From Flavobacterium muglaense (GTDB lineage Bacteria > Bacteroidota > Bacteroidia > Flavobacteriales > Flavobacteriaceae), in the NCBI RefSeq assembly GCF_014305155.1, contig NZ_JACRUK010000011.1, positions 1 through 64,000 of the forward strand: a stretch of 64,000 bases of DNA. The letters run 5' to 3'. Shown here piece after piece: positions 9,884 to 18,922 of this stretch (its first letter is position 1; each line of letters starts with the position of its first letter). The notes under the pieces are model-generated. The model saw only the letters and a program-made list of their open reading frames with translations. It had not been told where the DNA came from and ran no database searches. The position numbers and the translations under genes are program-made.

Positions 9884-10918
9884 ATGAATGTAGCAATTGA
9901 AAAAATAGATAGATTAATTATCCACAATGTGGGAAATAAATCATACGGTGAAGGAATTAAATTTTCACAAGACGAAACAAATTTTGATAATTCAGAATCC
10001 AATATTCTTAAACTAATTCAAAATGTATTTAAGTTTGATTCTTTATATGAATTTTATTTTACACATGATTTAAATTTAAATCCTGTATATAAACTTGTTA
10101 ATGTTTTATTTGAGGATAATACAAAATTTTTAGAAGTTTCGCAGACTCTAGTTAGTCATCTATACAATCAAAGTACACATCCAAAAATAAAAGGAGGCGA
10201 TTTTTATGTTATTTATTTAAAGGACTGTATTATTAATGATGAAATTGTTGATGGCATAGCAATTTTAAAATCTGAAAACAAGGACACCTTTTTAAACGTC
10301 AAATCAAACCCCAATGGATTTGAACTAGAAAGTTTATTAGGTATGAATATTAATAAATTGGACAAAGGGTGCTTGATATTTAACACTGATAAAGAAAAAG
10401 GTTATCTGTTATCAGTAATCGACAATACAAACAAAACTTCAGATGCTCAATATTGGTTTGATAATTTTTTAAGCGTTAGAGAAAGGAAAAACGAATATTA
10501 TAATACTCAAAATGTTTTGTCATTATGTAAAGAATTTATTTCTAAAGAATTATCAAATAAATTTGAAATAAAAAGAACAGACCAAGCAGACCTTTTAAAT
10601 AAATCGGCAGCTTTTTTTAAGGAAGAAAACGTTTTTGAATTTAATAAGTTTGCTAGTGAAGTAATTGAAAAACCTGAATATATTGATAGTTTTAATACTT
10701 TTAAAACTAATTATGAAAAGGAAAAAAATGTTGATGTCAAAGATAACTTTGAAATTTCAGAAAAAGCCACAAAAAAACAAGCACGTTTTTTTAAAAGTGT
10801 TTTAAAACTTGATAAAAACTTTCATATTTATATTCATGGAAAAAAAGAATTAATAGAAAAAGGGGTAGATAATAATGGCAAGAAATTCTATAAGATATAT
10901 TTTGAGGAGGAAAGTTGA
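9884..10918 (+). CDS. NdpA/YejK-family nucleoid-associated protein
   Basis: Protein of 344 aa related to the 37-kDa nucleoid-associated protein family (NdpA, YejK). Recognisable segments are the start IEKIDRLIIHNVGNK, the central block GDFYVIYLKDCIINDEIVDG, and ILKSENKDTFL. The family binds nucleoids, but its mechanism is poorly defined. It begins 2 bp after the ABC-3C ATPase and so is probably co-transcribed; whether it is a fourth component or a bystander is open. Its stop codon is followed in the same frame by the C-terminal tail of an unrelated DUF5655-like protein, so a recombination or deletion junction lies at or just after its 3' end. Confidence 0.78.
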   Translation: MNVAIEKIDRLIIHNVGNKSYGEGIKFSQDETNFDNSESNILKLIQNVFKFDSLYEFYFTHDLNLNPVYKLVNVLFEDNTKFLEVSQTLVSHLYNQSTHPKIKGGDFYVIYLKDCIINDEIVDGIAILKSENKDTFLNVKSNPNGFELESLLGMNINKLDKGCLIFNTDKEKGYLLSVIDNTNKTSDAQYWFDNFLSVRERKNEYYNTQNVLSLCKEFISKELSNKFEIKRTDQADLLNKSAAFFKEENVFEFNKFASEVIEKPEYIDSFNTFKTNYEKEKNVDVKDNFEISEKATKKQARFFKSVLKLDKNFHIYIHGKKELIEKGVDNNGKKFYKIYFEEES

Positions 10919-10927
10919 AAAAACAAG

Positions 10928-11071
10928 ATAGGCGTAAAAGATGATCAAAAAGGTTTGGCAAAGGATGTTTCAAATATCGGTCATCGTGGCAATGGTAATT
11001 TTCAAATTCAAATAGAAAATGATAAGGATTTGGAGTATAACATGAGTTTAATAAAACAGGTGATTAAATAA
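10928..11071 (+). pseudogene. Remnant: C-terminal tail of a DUF5655-like protein
   Basis: No start codon and only about 47 codons, but the translated tail contains KGLAKDVSNIGHRGNG and ends DLEYNMSLIKQVIK followed by TAA. This closely resembles the conserved C-terminus of DUF5655 domain proteins, which are often found in restriction or mobile loci. It is in the same reading frame as the preceding NdpA-like gene and separated from it by that gene's TGA. The likeliest reading is the scar of an older gene mostly replaced when the ABC-3C/NdpA block arrived. Extension of the NdpA gene by stop-codon readthrough is formally possible but less likely. Confidence 0.6.
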
Positions 11072-11078
11072 TTTATCG

Positions 11079-12260
11079 ATGAAAATAAGTATAAAAAACG
11101 AAATATCTTATTTGGAGATTGAAAAGGCTTATAAAGTTTTAAAAAAGTCCTCAAATGTAGATTTATATATTCCAGCAAATATTACTGGTAAGCAACTGGG
11201 GATTTATTCAGAGATTATTCAATTAATAATAACATGGAGTAGATTAAGCACAGGAAAATTATATATTCATTACAATTCTACAACATTAGAACTTGAAGAT
11301 AAGATAGATGTAATGTTTAATCGTTATTGGAATTTTGTTGCAGGCTGTATGGGATATAAAAATGGTATTTATTTATTAGACCAAACAGAAGTTTCAGCTA
11401 TAGTTGCCAAAGTAATTAAGGAAAGAACAAAATTTTTTAAATTAAATGAAAATTGGAAAAAAGGAACTAACAGTTTTATTCCTTCAGTTCAGCATTCAGC
11501 AAATCCATTTCCTTCAGCTTTTTATTTTTCTAATGGAACATTAAAATCAAAAAAAGAGATTATAGAATTATCCAAAAATATTCTAATTGATATTTCTAAA
11601 AGTTATATATCTGGTACTTCAACTTTTGTTTTAGAACATTATGATAAATTAATTGGAGAAATAATTTTTGAATTAATTGAAAACACTCATTATTGGAGTC
11701 AAAGCGATTATTCAAATAAAACTTTTCCAACAGGATTAAGAGGGTTAGTTTTTTCATCTCATCACGGCAATAAAGAAACTTTACTTAATAATTGTAAAGA
11801 CGACAAACCTCTTTATGAATATATTTCAAATTTAATTACAAATAATGTTGCTGATAATGTTATTGTTGAAATATCAGTTTTTGATTCAGGTTCAGGTTTG
11901 GCAAGTAAATGGTCTAAGAAAGATATAAGCGACTTTAATTCTAAAGACGTAATATATGAAGCAATTATTGATTGCTTAATAAAAAATAACACAAGTGATA
12001 AAACCAGTAGTTATGAGAGAGGTTTCGGATTACATAATATGATGAAATTGTTAGGCGATCGAAAAGGCTTTCTTAAATTAAGAACAAATGGTTTAAAACT
12101 CGTTAGAGATTTTCAAAAAAAACCTTTTAATGGTTATATAGAGAATAATCGAGAAGATTATAAATTAGATGATTGGCATAGCATTCAAAATAAAGCAATT
12201 CCAACTTATAAAACAGAAGGAACAATGTTTTCAATTTTTTTACCAATTCAAATCAATTAA
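11079..12260 (+). CDS. GHKL (HATPase_c-like) ATP-binding protein
   Basis: 393-aa protein with a GHKL ATPase fold in its C-terminal two thirds. The N box is IFELIENTHYW near residues 196-206 (Glu and Asn positions as in histidine kinase/Hsp90/MutL-type domains), the G1 box is FDSGSGLA near 267-274, and the G2 box is YERGFGLHNMM near 310-320. No dimerisation/phosphoacceptor (H-box) domain or receiver is seen, so it is not an ordinary sensor kinase. It is the first gene of a tight three-gene operon with 3-bp and 15-bp gaps. GHKL ATPases pair with nucleases or other effectors in several prokaryotic defence systems; here it may act as an ATP-gated sensor or switch (inference). Confidence 0.78.
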   Translation: MKISIKNEISYLEIEKAYKVLKKSSNVDLYIPANITGKQLGIYSEIIQLIITWSRLSTGKLYIHYNSTTLELEDKIDVMFNRYWNFVAGCMGYKNGIYLLDQTEVSAIVAKVIKERTKFFKLNENWKKGTNSFIPSVQHSANPFPSAFYFSNGTLKSKKEIIELSKNILIDISKSYISGTSTFVLEHYDKLIGEIIFELIENTHYWSQSDYSNKTFPTGLRGLVFSSHHGNKETLLNNCKDDKPLYEYISNLITNNVADNVIVEISVFDSGSGLASKWSKKDISDFNSKDVIYEAIIDCLIKNNTSDKTSSYERGFGLHNMMKLLGDRKGFLKLRTNGLKLVRDFQKKPFNGYIENNREDYKLDDWHSIQNKAIPTYKTEGTMFSIFLPIQIN

Positions 12261-12263
12261 TTT

Positions 12264-14435
12264 ATGAATATTACTTCATTCAAACATTCAAATAAATTAC
12301 ATTGGTGTATTGCAATTTCTTCTTGTGATAATAATCTAGACCTTGAAACAGAAATAAAATCATATTTGAGTATTAATTATACTCCTGAAATAATTTATTT
12401 GTTACGACCACATAATGAAATTCAATACGAAGTAATAAAGGAGAGGATACCAAATTTCGAAAATATAAAAATAATTGAATGTGTATATTTAGAAAATGGA
12501 TTAATAATCAATCTTGATGAAAATGATTTAATTGCAGAGGAAATATATTTTAAAATATCAAATTCTATTTGTTCACATTTTTTAGTTAAATATGATTCCA
12601 TTTTAAAAGCTGGTTTAGAATCTTATTTTTTATTACCATCGGAAGTATACGCGACACATTTTATTAGAATTGGGAATATTTTTAAGGAAAGCCAGGATAT
12701 AAATATTTTATCGATTTTTCTATTACCATATTTTAAGAACAATGCTGAAATTATTTATTCAGATACCCCTACAATTTTTCCTTTAATTTACTCTTGTATT
12801 CTTTATAAAAATATATCTACTTCGGTAGTATATAATCCACGAATAAAATTATATTCTTCTAGTAATGTTACAAGAGATGATATTGAAAATATAGATAATT
12901 CTTTATTTATTGTTTCTACATCTATTAATGGGTCATTACCAAATAAATTAAATACTCTTGGTATTGATTGGTCTAAAATTGTTGTTTTATTCGGTTTTGA
13001 TAAAAGTAAACATCATAATTACTCAATAATGAATAAACAAAATTCATTAGAAATATTAGGAAATGAATTTGTATCTAAAAGACCGGATGAGTTCAAAAAA
13101 GCATTTCCTAATAGAACATTTGAAATTAAATTTGGAGATGAGCAATTTATACCTTCTCCACCAATAGTTTCTAAATTTAAAATAATATTGAAAGATGCTC
13201 CAGATAATTTAAGTGATTTAATGTTTAATTATCTAGCTTATGATTTTGTAAGCTGTTACAAAGGCCAAAATTCTTTAGGTAAAACAAGAGATATTTATAT
13301 TGATGTGAGTAAATTATTTATTGATATAAATGGTAAAAAATTAAATCATTTTGAAAAGAAAACTAAAAATTTAATAATTAATCAACTTCCAATAAACATA
13401 AAAAGTATTATATATGTAGATGATGCTGAATCAAAATATATTGCAGATAAAATTCAAGAATATTATCAGGATGCCCATTCTAAAACGGTTGAATCAGTAT
13501 TTTATAAAAACTTAAAATTAGATGATACCTTTGCAGAACCATCTTGTTATTTAGTTTGTTCTTCTTGTATTTCAAATGGTAAAAAAATATCAGATGTAAG
13601 TAGGAAGTTAAGAACTCAAGAACATTCTCAAATAATTTATTTTAATGGTTTTGTTAGATGTATTGATGAGAAAGCATATTCTAATTTAATGAGTAATATT
13701 AAATATGGTAAGTACAATGATTTTTCAACATATAGTTTTATCACAATAGATAAAATTTTATTACCGAATGAAGATAGTGATAGTATTAGTTGGGAGTTTG
13801 AAAAAGATTTAATTAAAACTTTATTATTTGGCTTTGATGATTTTGAAACGAAATCAATTATGACAAGTGAAACCAAAGAATATTTTGAAAAAAGATACAA
13901 TGAATTAAATGATAATAAAGATGGCTTAATCAATAATGTTTATTTGAATAAATCAAATGGAAATAGATTAGTACTTAATAAAAATTTTGCGTTTTTTAAA
14001 TTTACAAATTGGAAACCAGAGGAGATTCAGCAGTCTAAAGTATATTTTTCAATTTTATCGGTACTTCATAATTTTAGAATTAAAAAGAATATAAAGCAAA
14101 CAATTTTTGAAAGACATATTTTTGATCCTGAAAATTTTAATAGATATAACGATGGCATAATACAAGCTTCATTTTTAAGAGCTGCAACAAATAAAGAATT
14201 GAATTATGAAATTGATATTAATTCAAGTTCATTAATGGCAACAATAATAATTGGTTCTATAGATGAAAACACAAATAAAGACACTGCTCCTTATGAGTTT
14301 TTAATGGCCATATGTATTGGTAAATTAACATTACATAAAAATGATTTGATCTCAATTTATGAAAAGTTTAAAGATTTTCCAGATAATATTATTGAGATTT
14401 TGCTGAAAATTATTCATTCAAAATTTTTAATATAG
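12264..14435 (+). CDS. Large protein of unknown function with degenerate phosphoribosyltransferase-like motifs
   Basis: 723-aa protein I do not recognise as a named family. Two segments look like worn type I phosphoribosyltransferase cores. The first has YSDTPTIFPL near residue 164 and FIVSTSINGSLPNKL near 214. The second has IIYVDDAESKYIADKI near 381 and YLVCSSCISNGKKISDV near 427, where the hydrophobic-strand, S/T-S-x-x-x-N-G layout mimics a PRPP loop but lacks the paired acidic residues. A C-terminal region begins near QASFLRAATNKEL. No transmembrane segments. It lies 3 bp after the GHKL gene and upstream of a nuclease, and may be the central scaffold or a nucleotide-binding sensor. The phosphoribosyltransferase link is tentative. 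Confidence 0.5.
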   Translation: MNITSFKHSNKLHWCIAISSCDNNLDLETEIKSYLSINYTPEIIYLLRPHNEIQYEVIKERIPNFENIKIIECVYLENGLIINLDENDLIAEEIYFKISNSICSHFLVKYDSILKAGLESYFLLPSEVYATHFIRIGNIFKESQDINILSIFLLPYFKNNAEIIYSDTPTIFPLIYSCILYKNISTSVVYNPRIKLYSSSNVTRDDIENIDNSLFIVSTSINGSLPNKLNTLGIDWSKIVVLFGFDKSKHHNYSIMNKQNSLEILGNEFVSKRPDEFKKAFPNRTFEIKFGDEQFIPSPPIVSKFKIILKDAPDNLSDLMFNYLAYDFVSCYKGQNSLGKTRDIYIDVSKLFIDINGKKLNHFEKKTKNLIINQLPINIKSIIYVDDAESKYIADKIQEYYQDAHSKTVESVFYKNLKLDDTFAEPSCYLVCSSCISNGKKISDVSRKLRTQEHSQIIYFNGFVRCIDEKAYSNLMSNIKYGKYNDFSTYSFITIDKILLPNEDSDSISWEFEKDLIKTLLFGFDDFETKSIMTSETKEYFEKRYNELNDNKDGLINNVYLNKSNGNRLVLNKNFAFFKFTNWKPEEIQQSKVYFSILSVLHNFRIKKNIKQTIFERHIFDPENFNRYNDGIIQASFLRAATNKELNYEIDINSSSLMATIIIGSIDENTNKDTAPYEFLMAICIGKLTLHKNDLISIYEKFKDFPDNIIEILLKIIHSKFLI

Positions 14436-14450
14436 TTAATATGTATTTTG

Positions 14451-16403
14451 ATGAATAAACTCAGAAAAAAAATAATCAGGGATTTAAAGTTATATCCTTT
14501 TAGCGACCGTTTTGATATTAATTATCTAACAGGATTTATTTCTAAAATTTCTGAGGAAAAAGATTTTAATTTATTACACCCTTTTTTATTATTGGCATCA
14601 GATTTTAATAATTTATTTCAAGAATCTTTTAATCAAATAAAGTCCACAATATTATCTTCTAATTTAGATTATGATTTACTTACAGAATGTCTTATTTCAT
14701 CCGCTAATAGACATTTTATTGTTGTAAGTAAAATATCTGGTGTTGAAGGTAATGAGCATAATTATGAAGATTTTTTTAAAAAGAAAATTCAATCTGTTGA
14801 TACTTCAATTGGGGATATTGATGCTAGAGCTGCTTTAGAAACTGAAATAGATTCATTAAATATCTTATTTAGTTATTTAAAATATTTTAAAGAAGAATTA
14901 AAAACTTCATTGGAAGATGAAAATGATACAAGTAGAGTTGATAGTATAATTCATATGACTCTAACAGCCAATTATTATAATGTTATAAAAACTAGTTATG
15001 ATGATTCAATTTTTAATAATGGTTTTTTAGAAGTAAATAAAAATAAACTTCATTTTAAATATTTAAATAATGATGAGTTGTTTCTTGGTAAAATTGGATA
15101 TTTCCGATTAAATAGAAATTTGAGTGCCCATCATATTATATTAAAAGAAACATTGGAAAAAGTAAATGATGTAAGGACATTTTTTTCATCATTTTATAAT
15201 AACAAAAATGAAATAAAAAGAATTAAAAAAATAATTATTAAAGAAGGAGAAATTTTCTTCACATTAGCTTCAGGTCATGATAAGCAAGAGTTTTGTAATT
15301 TTATTTTTTTAGAAGAATCTTTAAGAACCTATTATGAGTTTGTTTATGATGTCCAAATGCCTAAATCAGAAGGTTTATCATTAAAAGATTTTTTAATCCT
15401 TTTTAATATGTTACAAAGTTTATTTAATTACTCTTTGAATTTAGTTGATGATGATGATAGTGTGATGAGAATTAAAGAGTTTGGTAAATTCCCTTATAAA
15501 ATAAAAACAGAATCATTAAAATCATACTTAAAATTAAAGTCAAAATATTCTTGTAAACAAATTAATTATTTTCTAAATCTTTTAACAAATAATATTGATC
15601 AAAGAATAAATTTTTGGAACTATCCATTATTTAAAAAAAATGGGTATTATTTAGCTCCATTGTTAAGCGTTTTAAATCCATTAATTTTTGTTTTATCTGA
15701 TAGATGGTTAGAAGATAGCGGTTTTGATATAGAAAAAAGAGGTGTTTTTTTTGAAAATCATATAAAACAAAAATTATCAAATGCATTAAATGAAAAGAGA
15801 TATTTTTTTAAAATTCCTAAAATCTCAAAATTTATAGTATCAACTGATGTTTTTGAAGAAATAGATTTAATCATTAATTTGAAAAGTATTTGTATAATCG
15901 CAGAAGTTAAATGTATTAAATACGCATTAAATCCACGTGATGAATTTAATGCTCTAAATCGTTTACGAGAAGGTGCGACTCAAGTAAATAGAAAAGCAGA
16001 TTTTATACGAAATAATGCTACAAAGTTTATAGATAAAATTGGAGATATTTCTACCAAACCAATTATAAAAATGGTACTAACAAATTTCCCGAGTTTTAGT
16101 GGTTATGTTTTAGAAGGTGTACCAATAGTGGATTTATATTTGATTGAAGCTTATATTAGATCTGGTAGGATTTCGAATCATCGGTTAGTTACTAATAATG
16201 GTAAAATTATAGAAAATAAATTAGAAGATGAGGAAGTTTTTTATAATAATGAAGATGAGTTTTGCGATAATTTGGAAGGTTTTCTTTTTAAACCAGATTA
16301 CATTGAAAAGTGTAGAAATTATTATGAATTAGTTGCGAACAAAATATCAGTAGAAAATAGCTTTGATATGTATATTGATAGTGTTGAATTTAAAAATATT
16401 TAA
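14451..16403 (+). CDS. Predicted PD-(D/E)XK nuclease, last gene of GHKL operon
   Basis: 650-aa protein whose C-terminal region carries a restriction-endonuclease-like core: FFENHIKQKL near residue 431 (helical Glu), EEIDLIINLK near 468 (Asp), and CIIAEVKCIK near 481 (E-x-K). This spacing matches the PD-(D/E)XK fold. The N-terminal 400 residues are rich in K, N, F and L and unassigned. I chose the ATG at 14451 rather than the TTG immediately before it. The gene follows its neighbour after 15 bp. As the likely toxic effector it would complete a three-part system with the GHKL ATPase and the large middle protein (inference). Nuclease motifs are visible; substrate is unknown. Confidence 0.65.
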   Translation: MNKLRKKIIRDLKLYPFSDRFDINYLTGFISKISEEKDFNLLHPFLLLASDFNNLFQESFNQIKSTILSSNLDYDLLTECLISSANRHFIVVSKISGVEGNEHNYEDFFKKKIQSVDTSIGDIDARAALETEIDSLNILFSYLKYFKEELKTSLEDENDTSRVDSIIHMTLTANYYNVIKTSYDDSIFNNGFLEVNKNKLHFKYLNNDELFLGKIGYFRLNRNLSAHHIILKETLEKVNDVRTFFSSFYNNKNEIKRIKKIIIKEGEIFFTLASGHDKQEFCNFIFLEESLRTYYEFVYDVQMPKSEGLSLKDFLILFNMLQSLFNYSLNLVDDDDSVMRIKEFGKFPYKIKTESLKSYLKLKSKYSCKQINYFLNLLTNNIDQRINFWNYPLFKKNGYYLAPLLSVLNPLIFVLSDRWLEDSGFDIEKRGVFFENHIKQKLSNALNEKRYFFKIPKISKFIVSTDVFEEIDLIINLKSICIIAEVKCIKYALNPRDEFNALNRLREGATQVNRKADFIRNNATKFIDKIGDISTKPIIKMVLTNFPSFSGYVLEGVPIVDLYLIEAYIRSGRISNHRLVTNNGKIIENKLEDEEVFYNNEDEFCDNLEGFLFKPDYIEKCRNYYELVANKISVENSFDMYIDSVEFKNI

Positions 16404-16406
16404 TAT

Positions 16407-16562
16407 GTGCAAGAAGTTGGTCCCTTAAAATATTATTCAGATAACGCATTTATTTCTTTGCTTGATAGCGACAAACAGAAAAAAGAATATACAGGGATTA
16501 ATCCAGATGTCAAATTAGAAACACGTTTGATGTTCTATGATTTAATTCTTTTGAAAGTCTAA
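16407..16562 (+). pseudogene. Short remnant reading frame after the nuclease gene
   Basis: An open frame of about 51 codons beginning VQEVGPLKYYSDNAF, continuing with LLDSDKQKKEYTGIN, and ending LILLKV with TAA. Its composition and periodicity look like genuine coding sequence rather than noise, but there is no credible start or full-length domain. It begins 3 bp after the nuclease stop. It is probably a leftover of a gene cut when the adjacent region was rearranged; I cannot name the parent family. Confidence 0.35.
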
Positions 16563-17527
16563 TTTCCATAAGAATATTTACTTTGAAAAGAATACGGGCA
16601 ATCAAGCGGTCTCTCTTCGGTCGTTCCCTTTGTTCCGTTCGGCTGTTACAGTCGGTCAACCTTATATTTCCATAAGAACATTTTCGGCAAATAAGCAATT
16701 AAGTAATTCTATTCAATAGTTAGGTTTCCCTCCATTCCACAGACACTTCACAGCACAATAAAATACAGCAGCTTGAAAATAAGCAGCTATATTTTTTGCA
16801 CTGTTTCGTTCCTCATCTTCACACGGTCTCTTCCTGCGTTCGGTCGGGCTTATGCATCCACAATACCGCTTCATTTCGTTACACTCCGCAAGCTACGTTT
16901 CACTACATTCCAGCAGTATTATGTCTGCCGCCCTATATTTTTTCAGCGGTTGCTCCTTCGCACAGCCATCGGGGTTGGCTCCGTTATCACTTTGCCCTAA
17001 ATCAAGGAACGCCAAAGGCTATCTTATATTTTTTCCCCGCCGTTTCACGCTCATATCTGCTTCGTTTCGCTCCGTACCTACGCTCACCTTTCGCATCTAT
17101 GGTGGCAGTTCGATTGCCGCAACACCGCCTCTTCGCTCCTCGAAAAACAATAATTTCCGCTATCGCTACAATTATCATTTTCTGCGGTGCTTGGGGGTGT
17201 TTGATTGCCGATTCCAAAAGAAACATCTCAAAAGGAGTATAAACAAGAAACATCCTGCTACAAAAAAATAAATAAAAAGAAAGTAAAGGTATGCTACGGT
17301 TTCAAATAGTAAAGTTCAAGCCCTACGGGTTTTTGAAAAAATCTCCACCCTTACATTTCCAATTCATAATCCGACTTTACAAACACGATTAAAATATGCA
17401 AGAATAGTTGGGTAGTATTTTTTCAAAAAAACTTGACTTCATTTGAAACCTTCTCAGTAAGGACGACTTTCTTTTTTTTCTTTTTCTTTTGAAATAATAA
17501 GAAAGTAGGAGAGGATATAAACAAAAA
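16563..17527 (+). other. Gene-poor stretch of unusual composition
   Basis: No convincing gene. The part from about 16,570 to 17,230 is clearly richer in G+C than its surroundings and pyrimidine-rich on this strand, with many TTCG and CTCCG words; several frames stay open by composition, giving low-complexity Ser/Arg/Phe-rich translations that I do not accept as proteins. The words TTTCCATAAGAA at about 16,564 and 16,668 form a direct repeat around one segment. The rest contains an inverted repeat (separate entry). It may be the remnant of a conjugative or mobilisable element; that is a guess from composition and position. Confidence 0.4.
17299..17450. repeat. Imperfect inverted repeat, about 150 bp end to end
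   Basis: The left arm (17299-17342) begins GGTTTCAAAT and ends TTTGAAAAAAT. The right arm (17417-17450) begins ATTTTTTCAAA and ends ATTTGAAACC, so outer and inner ends are mutually complementary, with looser pairing between. About 75 bp separate the arms. It sits just downstream of the unusual-composition stretch and could be a mobile-element end, an origin of transfer or a structured RNA. Confidence 0.45.
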
Positions 17528-17551
17528 AAGCCTAATCAAATGACTAGGCTT
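17528..17551 (-). terminator. Rho-independent terminator
   Basis: Stem AAGCCTA (17528-17534) pairs with TAGGCTT (17545-17551) around a 10-nt loop. On the minus strand it is followed by a T run (the A run at 17523-17529). It lies 28 bp past the stop of the minus-strand gene at 17580. Confidence 0.8.
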
Positions 17552-17579
17552 AGATTTATTTAAAATTCCGATTATTGTT

Positions 17580-18335
17580 TTATAATCCGCTGACTTGAAC
17601 TAATGCCAATGGATTAAAAGAGCCATTTTTCAAAGGATACATGCTGCCATTTACTTCTTGGAAGAATTCTATTCCTAAAGCAAGAAATAATGGTTTTGTG
17701 CTTGCAGGGGTAACGTTATTTGTTTGATTAATTAAAGCAGTTCCATTGAAATCCCAAGGCAAAATAAAAGTTTCAGAAGTTGAAGAAACAAAAGTTTCTG
17801 CTTCAAAATCTACTTCAGCTCCTGCAGAGGTAATTTTAAAATGCGTTGTTCCACCTGGGGCAGCAATCATATTTGCAGGAACAAATGAATCGATACTAAC
17901 GGTTAAAGCACCTGAGGCTCTGTCTATATTAGCTGTATAAGGAGCAAACAGGCTAGTTCCTAATTTACCTCTAATATTAAATTCAAAACCAGTAAGTAAT
18001 TCGGCTTCTCCATCAATAACATTTCTTAAACCTCTTTCGCTTGTTGTATCGGCTTGTATAACCTTTACCATAGATTGTGTAAGTCGACTTACTACTCTGC
18101 CATCTGATGAATTTAATAACAACGTTCTTAAAGCTGTTCTTAAAGTTTTCCCTGCTTTTCCTGCTCTTCCAAATTCAGAACCATTTTCACGTGTTCTTTG
18201 AAACGCAGGATCGTTTTTAATTCTGTTTGCGTCTAGGCTCCCTTTTTCACGTGCTAAATGCCCGTCTTTAGTTTTATAAAAAGTAATATCTCCGATAGTA
18301 CCTTTCAATTTGATAATTCCATTCTGTCTTGCCAT
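17580..18335 (-). CDS. Bacteroidota-type conserved protein of unknown function
   Basis: 251-aa protein with a strongly conserved-looking, basic N-terminus (MARQNGIIKLKGTIGDITFY, then KDGHLAREKG and NDPAFQRTRENGSEFG). I recall proteins with this opening from many Bacteroidota genomes, always of unknown function. The C-terminal half is hydrophobic/beta-rich (segments such as FKITSAGAEVDFE). No signal peptide, membrane segment or catalytic motif is visible. It is a single-gene transcription unit with its own terminator at 17528-17551 and an AT-rich upstream region. The repeated Arg/Gly-rich N-terminus could bind nucleic acid or act in assembly; no function is assigned. Confidence 0.7.
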   Translation of the reverse strand: MARQNGIIKLKGTIGDITFYKTKDGHLAREKGSLDANRIKNDPAFQRTRENGSEFGRAGKAGKTLRTALRTLLLNSSDGRVVSRLTQSMVKVIQADTTSERGLRNVIDGEAELLTGFEFNIRGKLGTSLFAPYTANIDRASGALTVSIDSFVPANMIAAPGGTTHFKITSAGAEVDFEAETFVSSTSETFILPWDFNGTALINQTNNVTPASTKPLFLALGIEFFQEVNGSMYPLKNGSFNPLALVQVSGL

Positions 18336-18630
18336 GATTTACACTATTTACGTTGTTAAATATTTAAGTTGTTACAGTGGTTGTTATTTTTGTAAAACAC
18401 TGATATTAAAACAAATATCTAATAATTATATGGGGTTTTTCAGCATTTTTGAAGTAGTAAGGCGCAATAGAACACAAATGGCAACAAATGACAAAGCTGT
18501 CTCATAAAGTTGAATGTATTACTGTACTTTTAAAGTATAAAAACGTTAAAAAACAAGAGCTTTTGATTTATTGAACTCGATTAGCAATGTTTAATGTGTT
18601 ATAAAACAATAGTAAAGGCATAGATAAAGT

Positions 18631-18834
18631 ATGAAAAACCAAAGTAAAAGAATATGTATTTATCCAAAGGATATACAGCGCATAACAGGCAAGAGTTACA
18701 GGCAAAGCACTAGAATATTACAAAAAATAAGAATAGAGCTTAAAAAGCTTGATAATGAGTTTGTGTCAATTGAGGAGTTCTGTAATTATACCAGTTTAAA
18801 AATTGAACAAGTCGAATCTTTAATTATTGGTTGA
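18631..18834 (+). CDS. Small HTH-like protein
   Basis: 67-aa basic protein. The segment IYPKDIQRITGKSYRQSTRILQKI looks like a DNA-binding helix-turn-helix of the type seen in small Bacteroidota element proteins, and it ends with a second short helical part. It has an ATG start, a purine-poor leader and a strong terminator at 18889-18915. Possibly a regulator or excisionase-like factor of a degraded element; that role is not shown. Confidence 0.55.
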   Translation: MKNQSKRICIYPKDIQRITGKSYRQSTRILQKIRIELKKLDNEFVSIEEFCNYTSLKIEQVESLIIG

Positions 18835-18888
18835 TTAACATATATTAGTATCTAATAAAAGCTTTGGTACGGCATTAGATACTTTGTG

Positions 18889-18915
18889 AACCGCTTAGAA
18901 ATAAGCGGTTTTTTT
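18889..18915 (+). terminator. Rho-independent terminator
   Basis: AACCGCTTA (18889-18897) pairs with TAAGCGGTT (18902-18910), a 9-bp stem with a 4-nt loop followed by seven T residues. It terminates the small HTH-like gene ending at 18834. Confidence 0.88.
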
Positions 18916-18922
18916 ATACCCA

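Noticed and set aside
16773..17271. Three overlapping plus-strand reading frames and one minus-strand frame
   Set aside because: They are open because of base composition, have low-complexity Ser/Arg/Phe/Pro-rich translations and no recognisable domain or leader.
18310..18507. A 65-aa plus-strand frame upstream of the small HTH gene
   Set aside because: Overlaps the start of the opposite-strand gene and shows no protein-like pattern.
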